Part shown: positions 61,909 to 64,000 of the stretch, piece after piece
Position numbering within the stretch: the first letter of the stretch is position 1
How the letters are laid out: the number at the start of each line of letters is the position of its first letter
NCBI GenBank assembly: GCA_963170055.1
Contig: CAUJGJ010000125.1
Location: 1,967,501-2,031,500, forward strand
Length of the DNA: 64,000 nucleotides
Source of the DNA: Halisarca cf. caerulea
Taxonomy: Eukaryota > Porifera > Demospongiae > Chondrillida > Halisarcidae
Reading direction: 5' to 3'
Program-made: the position numbers and the translations under genes
Notes under the pieces: generated by a model
The model's input: the letters and a program-made list of their open reading frames with translations, nothing else
What the model was told of the DNA's origin: nothing
Databases searched by the model: none

Positions 61909-63100
61909 ATCATATTCAGCACTACACATGTTAAATTGTCGCCATATACGTTAGGGGTGCCACAGTATTAGTTGGAATACTCCTTTAAAGTGTTGTGTGA
62001 TTAAGAAGGGCTCACTGTAATTATCAAGATTATCACTATGCTGAAGTTTATGATGTCTTTAACGCTCAATTGCCTTAAAGTTTATTTTGTTAATCAGTTT
62101 AGCCAGGAATAAGGCTAGAAGAACTTACTTGGTACAACCTTAAATGATCAACTTTCATTTGGACAACTGTAGCTCTCTAAAAGTAAAACTGAAATGGCTC
62201 GTGATTACATCTTCGGGCACATGTTGTCTGTTAGACAAAAACATGGAAAATGTGCAATGATGCCATTCTGATGTTAGTGGAGAGAGCCCCACACTCCCCC
62301 TAAGGCACCCTTGTCCAGCCAGCTGTATACTGTAGGACCCATGTTTATATGAAAGCGTCCCCAGCACTTTTATGGCTCACAGCTGGCTGGAGTAAAGGCA
62401 CTCCTGCCAGATCTAGTTGAATGTACTTCCTACAGTGTCATGGTTCTTCCCAGTCTCACTAGTCCCCTCTGCCTGCTGTGTGTACTCTGTAGTGTACAAT
62501 ACACCTGTTTATACCTTTTGGTGTCAGGTGAAGATTTACAGTTGATATGTGACAATATGTACGTAGTTGGATAGTTTACTAACAATGATCACCTTCTCTT
62601 GCTTCATCACTAATGATAACAATAAATGGGGTCAAATGATGTTTAGACGTACGTATGTGATGTAGTTGCTGAGTTTGTACATGCAACTTGTACTGTGTAG
62701 ATCCGTTTGTACTGTGTGTACGTACGTATGTATATAAAATGTATTAATTTTACAGTTTTGAATATAGTTTGTACAATTTTTTAGTTTCCAGATAGCAACC
62801 CTGGTGTTTTCAAGTCCTTTGACAAATCAAGTGGTGTCACTCTCAGAGGGAATAAGGTGGGAGACTGACATGTACATCCACGTAGTTGACCCCACAAGTG
62901 AAATGTGTCCTCCTCTATGAATGTACGTGCTCTGTAATGTGCAGATGAAAATGCCAGTGACTATTGGACAGAAGAAAGCAAAGCTGATCGAGCAGCTACT
63001 TGAAGAGATGGGAGTAGGTGTGTGTTTGTGTTGGTCAGCGATGCATGTGTATTTGAAGATCTATTGAACACCTCTACCCAATGTACTACATGCACTCACA

Positions 63101-63103
63101 CAC

Positions 63104-63156
<53 letters not shown>

Positions 63157-63166
63157 ACACACACAT
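63101..63166. repeat. (CA)n microsatellite (pseudo-DMAP1 intron 12)
   Basis: Short counterpart of 40,213-40,394. Confidence 0.95.
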
Positions 63167-63408
63167 GTAGTACTCATATTTACGTACATATGCACAGATT
63201 TACACCCTATGCCAACAGAAGAGATCTGTGTACAATTCAATGAGCTAAGGTATGCAATATCTGTCACGTACATACATACAGTACCTACCATTACAGTTGT
63301 CTGCTGAACACCATTCAGAAATGACATCCTTCTCCTACTGGACCTCAAAGCTGGTTGTGATGCCTGTGATTTTGAATTCCAATCTCTCAAGTAAGCACCA
63401 TGTAAATG

Positions 63409-64000
63409 CAGTGCCTCCAACCTGTTGGATTTCCCATCAGTATGGATCATACAATATCCATATTTTCAAGGTTCATCCATCCGTAGAATTTCACATCACA
63501 ATACATATAAGTTGGAATTTTGCTAACAATGTTGCTCAAATAAAGGTACAAAGGAAGAACAAACAGAAATGGCCATTGTTAGGCTTTGTGTAACTGAAAA
63601 GTAGCTTAAACAAAGGTGGTAGTAGACTCAAGTGTCTCTCTTAAAGCCGGGCGAAAACGTTGCCACAGCATCCAACTTCATTTGCATGTACTTTTGTACG
63701 GATGGAATCGTTTTTCAAAGCGGACGTTTTGTATTTCTTTTGAACACAGACTTTTCACTGCAGTCACTAAGAGGTTAGACAGGCTCAGAAACTGAATTGA
63801 TACCAATTTAGATCTCAGATAGTGACAGATCTACACTATTGAAAGTTGTTTCACTCTAAGAGGTAGCCTTTTTCTGTTTCCCAGAGATGGTTATCGATTT
63901 CCATAATTATCCAATCTGCATCCGTAGTCCGTATTCCCAAGCCCATTTGCGGGAAGATATGGATAAATCCGGAGGGTTGGAGGCACTGTAAATCTGGAGG
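63409..64000. other. Sequence beyond the duplication breakpoint
   Basis: Unrelated to the DMAP1 intron 14 sequence after 40,666. No DMAP1 exons 15-17 and no other gene was recognised. Confidence 0.6.

Larger units (their letters stand above)
48660..63390 (+). pseudogene. DMAP1 duplicate, pseudogene (exons 1-14)
   Basis: Exons matched to the intact gene: 48,660-48,754; 48,814-48,943; 49,291-49,403; 50,879-50,909 plus 51,117-51,160; 52,261-52,299; 52,945-53,064; 58,503-58,562; 60,710-60,823; 61,033-61,157; 61,547-61,613; 62,785-62,856; 62,945-63,017; 63,198-63,249; 63,319-63,390. Damage: one G missing in exon 1 makes codon 6 a stop (GAAGCGTGA); exon 2 carries a 47-bp palindromic insertion; exon 3 has TTG TAA where the intact copy has TTG TTA, plus an 11-bp deletion; exon 4 is split by a 207-bp LINE tail; exons 15-17 are absent because homology stops at 63,408. 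Exons 5-14 keep length, frame and splice sites with about 11 synonymous and 3 replacement differences. A truncated transcript cannot be excluded. Confidence 0.93.
44820..63408. repeat. Tandem segmental duplication, unit 2
   Basis: Second copy of 24,880-40,666 in the same orientation. It is about 2.8 kb longer, mainly because of the 3-kb transposon at 53,327-56,321. It contains copy D and the broken DMAP1. Confidence 0.92.

Overview
This is eukaryotic, clearly metazoan, DNA. The genes are split into many short exons with GT-AG introns. One gene is DMAP1, the chromatin protein of the NuA4/TIP60 and SRCAP-type complexes. The rest is AT-rich sequence full of (GT)n/(CA)n microsatellites, small inverted-repeat elements and decayed transposons. 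A short run of the TTAGGG-type telomere repeat is present. A sponge or other early-branching marine invertebrate would fit, but the species cannot be fixed from the sequence alone.

Layout. 1-3.9 kb: repeats only. 3.9-4.1 kb (minus): first two exons of a Pro/Gln/Tyr-repeat membrane-protein gene (copy A), whose remaining exons are not seen. 8.4-9.2 kb: LINE relic. 11.8-20.3 kb (minus): copy B of the membrane-protein family, in five exons. A 7.5-kb intron holds a CR1/L2-like LINE relic and a dead 2.5-kb piggyBac. 20.4-24.7 kb: a 796-bp inverted-repeat element with perfect 9-bp target duplication, a LINE relic with a restriction-like endonuclease domain, and tandem repeats. 25.2-27.8 kb (minus): copy C. 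28.0-42.8 kb (plus): an intact 17-exon DMAP1 gene. 44.5 kb: reverse-transcriptase relic. 45.2-48.4 kb (minus): copy D. 48.7-63.4 kb (plus): a second, broken DMAP1.

The block from about 24.88 to 40.67 kb (copy C plus DMAP1 exons 1-14) is tandemly repeated as about 44.82 to 63.41 kb (copy D plus pseudo-DMAP1). In both blocks the two genes sit head to head with about 235 bp between start codons, so they probably share a promoter. The second DMAP1 has a 1-bp frameshift in exon 1, a 47-bp palindromic insertion in exon 2, a stop and an 11-bp deletion in exon 3, a 207-bp LINE-tail insertion in exon 4, and lacks exons 15-17. Exons 5-14 are nearly intact with mostly synonymous changes. Because the two blocks align, each acts as an empty-site control for insertions in the other.

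The most unusual object is a 2,995-bp DNA transposon at 53,327-56,321 in pseudo-DMAP1 intron 6. It has 41-bp terminal inverted repeats. It carries an intact DDE transposase on the minus strand and, converging on it, a reading frame joining a HIRAN domain to a Ulp1/SENP-type cysteine protease with its catalytic residues in place, broken by one TGA. A second notable object is a 228-bp insertion near 58.05 kb with a 13-bp target duplication. It folds into a 93-bp-arm hairpin whose arms carry the core signature of a hammerhead ribozyme.
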